A stretch of DNA of 64,000 nt from Caprimulgus europaeus (lineage: Eukaryota > Chordata > Aves > Caprimulgiformes > Caprimulgidae), in the NCBI GenBank assembly GCA_907165065.1, contig OU015541.1, positions 12,577,001 to 12,641,000 on the forward strand, in the 5' to 3' direction. Positions 61,401-64,000 of this stretch are shown here, one piece after another (position 1 is the stretch's first letter; the number at the start of each line of letters is the position of its first letter). Both the position numbers and the translations under genes were made by a program. The notes beneath the pieces are model-generated. The model was not told where the DNA came from and searched no databases. It was given only the letters and a program-made list of their open reading frames with translations.

Positions 61401-62985
61401 TTTAGGGGTGGGATGTTAGCACCAAAATTAATTTTTAGACATCAGTGCTATCTGGTTAGAGTAATTGCTTATTATCTGCTTCCCTGGGGTTTTTAAGCTC
61501 TTGGAAATGACTATTTACATCTCAGTGCGTGCTTAAAGGAAGGAGAAAATTGCACTCCATTGTTTCAAGGCTCTATTTTGTCTCTCTGATACCCCAGGAG
61601 GAAAAAAGAATTTAAAGAAATCTTTCTCCTGACCCGTCTGTTCCAGGGAGTGCTGAAGTTTAAGACGTTTGTTTGGCTGGTAGGGTTGGTAGCTAGTGGA
61701 GATTTACCATTATACCAGGCCTATCTTGGCTGAGCCCTGCTGACAGCCCAAAATGATCCCCATGAGCCCTTCCAATGTGTTAAAAGGAGGTTTTGTTTGT
61801 TTGTTTTTTAAGACATATCAAATCATCGTGTAGGTGTTGTGGAAACTTATCAAAAACCCAAAGCAGGCAGAGAAATCTGAATTAGGAGCCAACATTAGGT
61901 TTCTGGATAGGAAGGTGATGGTTTTCTTCATGTCATCTGTAACTCAAATTTGCAGTGGGTTGGTGGAGGGGAATGTTAGATCCTGTCTGTGTACATGCCA
62001 GGTCTGGTGTCAGCCAGACTTACAGGCTACCTCCAGGAGGTGGATGGCTTCTGGTGGCCCAGTGGGAGCTGTGTGACAAAACCAGGGTAATTCAGGTAGT
62101 TACCACCAGGATCTCTCAATGTGAGGAAGTGGAAGGCAAGAATTAGTCACAAGGATTATTTGTCTGGAGTGTGTTATAAAAGCTGATAGAAACCAGAGCT
62201 GGGGTCAGGGTCTGCAGTGTCCTGCTCTGCAGCTGGCACCCCAACAAGAACATCCAAATGGACAAATTAGAGGTGAAATATCAGCAAGGCTGAGGAACCT
62301 GAGTGCACAGAGAGGGAGGAACTGATCCCAAATGACACATGGAGTCTGGGATGTGGGGAAGGACCTATTGACTCTCCAGGTCCAAGCAATGCCCCACTCT
62401 CACCAAATTTACTGCAGTGTGTAGCTCTTGGGACATTAAGCTGTGCATGATGTGGGACAGAAACCCAGTCATTGTCTTCTCCTTGTGCCGTACTCTCCAG
62501 GTTGGGATCCGGTTTCATTTGCAGTCTCTGATTTTTAACGTTATTTAAGTGATGAGTAACCTCAATGCTGGTTAGGGGGTTAGAAGCCACACTGTGGGGT
62601 GTGGAGAACAGAGAAGTTTTTGTCTTTCTCTTTGTCTTTTTATTTATTTATTTGTTTCTAAGTCTACAGTAAATACTGCTATAAACCATGCTGATGTAAA
62701 CCAACTGCAAATTGAGGCATTATTTCACGTTATTTGCACCACAATTTTATTGCATTCACAGTTATTTACAATATGTAAATAAGCCTTACAATGTAGAAAA
62801 ATGTTCTGCTATAACTCAGTTGTTTGAGCATTAAAAAAGCGAGGGGAGGAAATCAACCAAAACCCATAGATATATGCAGCAAGAAAAGATTATGGATAAT
62901 ATTATGGATTATTTTTTTTTTTTGTTACAGGATTAGCTCTGTTTGAAAATAGTACCCATTTCCTGAGATGCTGAAATTCATGTGC
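58440..62985. other. Non-coding stretch, no gene recognised
   Basis: About 4.5 kb. The 195-codon plus frame at 58369-58956 starts before and runs through the CR1 scrap and has no domain. A G/T-only tract lies at 59731-59772. No gene or named repeat was recognised. Confidence 0.5.
59731..59772. repeat. G/T-only low-complexity tract
   Basis: Runs of T and G (GGTTGGGTTTTTTG, TTGTTGTTTTTTGGGGG and a T9 run), the reverse-strand counterpart of the A/C tracts elsewhere in the window. Confidence 0.75.
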
Positions 62986-62989
62986 TTCA

Positions 62990-63345
62990 GCTACCTGCAT
63001 TGTGTTATAAATTCATAATGACTATTTTCCGTCAAATACTGGGTTGCCATTTGAATTATTAAATGCTAAATGGCTGTGTAGAGTTTGTAAAGCAATGAGA
63101 ATTTCCTGCCAGTTGAAAAAGAGACCTAGTGTGGGTAAGAATACAGCCTTTGATGAGCATTGCAGCGGCTGCAGGCATAAGCAATTATATGCAGATGGAG
63201 CACAGGCAGTACAAAGATAAACGTTAGGTCCTTTGTAAATCCTGCTTGCAGTATTCCCCACGTGAATATGGACTGCAGTGTGATTATCTGGTTTTCTTAA
63301 GGCTTCATTTTCATCCCCCTGAATGGAATATGGCAAAAACATCTA
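62990..63345. other. Candidate conserved non-coding island
   Basis: Non-repetitive AT-rich sequence with CATAATGACTATTTTCCGTC, TGAATTATTAAATGC, GCAGCGGCTGCAGGC, GATAAACGTTAGG and CCCACGTGAATATGG (an E-box CACGTG core). It crosses a 106-codon minus frame without recognisable content. A regulatory element is plausible. Confidence 0.35.
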
Positions 63346-64000
63346 TTAATGTCAGCAGCAGCAGGGCAGGGTGCTTTGGCTCTGGATGAGAGCAGTCTGA
63401 AACATTTTTGGAGAGAGGGGTAATGAACTGCTTTGGCAGAAAAAATGTTACTTGAGTGTGTGTAGTTTGAAGAGATTGTTCAAAGGGGGGAGAAGCTTCT
63501 GTGTTTGCCCTTATGCTTTGTATTAGCAAGTTGGAGGTATTTCCAGGACTCTGATCTAGGCTAGTGTCAAGTTGTTTTTTTTATCTGAAGAAATCACAAT
63601 GTTTGACAAATATAGCATGAAAACCACCCGTTATTATACAAGGCAGCAGAAAGGAGAGATCTATTCTGGTAGTCCTGGCTAAAGAAGGAGGTTTTTGAAG
63701 GTGAAGCTTGTGTTTGATGGATCCAGTGTGTGTACCATCAATAAGGAGACAAGCTACCTCCAGGTGGTCTGTCCTACATGGTCATCCATGGTTAGAGGAG
63801 CAAGTGCTGGACAGGGATGAATGGTGTGCCCTGTTAGCTCCACACACACTTTGAGATTGTGGGAGGACAAGGTAGCTGCTGTCTAGGATTCATAGGCAGT
63901 GATAAGAGTGTGTCTGAGGAAAATAAAGCTGTCATGGGTGATGCTAGATATCCTTCTGGTGTATCATCCAGCCACTGCATGTGCCCTCTGTAGTTACAGA
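63346..64000. other. Non-coding stretch, no gene recognised
   Basis: The last 650 bases hold no recognised gene, repeat or RNA. The sequence continues past the window edge without a visible boundary. Confidence 0.5.

Noticed and set aside
1-64000. Retrovirus-like or other capsid-bearing element.
   Set aside because: I looked for paired terminal repeats, tRNA-primer sites and recognisable gag, pol or env peptides and saw none. Old solo LTRs cannot be excluded without a repeat library.

Overview
The window looks like a gene-poor, non-coding stretch of a vertebrate nuclear chromosome, almost certainly from a bird. The base composition is mildly AT-rich and CpG is scarce. There are no dense open reading frames and no ribosome-binding-site or operon structure. 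The only interspersed repeats I can name with confidence are CR1-type LINE fragments, the dominant transposon of birds. A songbird is possible but is only an impression. I found no convincing protein-coding exon, tRNA, rRNA, CRISPR array or intact mobile element. The stretch is best read as a large intron or an intergenic desert.

Layout. 0-10 kb is unremarkable non-coding sequence with a few low-complexity runs. At 10.40-10.80 kb there is a G-rich minisatellite of about sixteen 25-bp units; its right half is perfectly uniform and its left half varies in length. From 11.46 to 13.21 kb two homologous blocks occur twice in the same order, an old local duplication of about 1 kb. 13.2-22.5 kb has no recognisable element apart from A/C-rich tracts. 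At 22.5-23.4 kb lies an old antisense CR1 reverse-transcriptase fragment. A perfect 32-bp tandem duplication sits at 25.39 kb. Short 3'-truncated CR1 copies lie at 27.4 kb (minus), 41.0 kb (plus), 45.8 kb (minus) and 49.6 kb (plus). A 3'-end scrap lies at 58.4 kb (plus) and a much older LINE remnant at 33.6 kb (minus).

Between the repeats are stretches of AT-rich, non-repetitive sequence that keep scattered CpGs and homeodomain-type TAAT cores. The clearest are near 28.0, 31.7, 37.6, 40.1, 42.5, 45.1, 47.1, 53.7, 56.9 and 63.0 kb. They look like conserved non-coding elements of the kind clustered around developmental regulators, but this is inference from appearance and needs a cross-species alignment.

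There is no set of genes here that works together. The notable points are the minisatellite, the 11-13 kb duplicated blocks, the layered CR1 history and the candidate regulatory islands.
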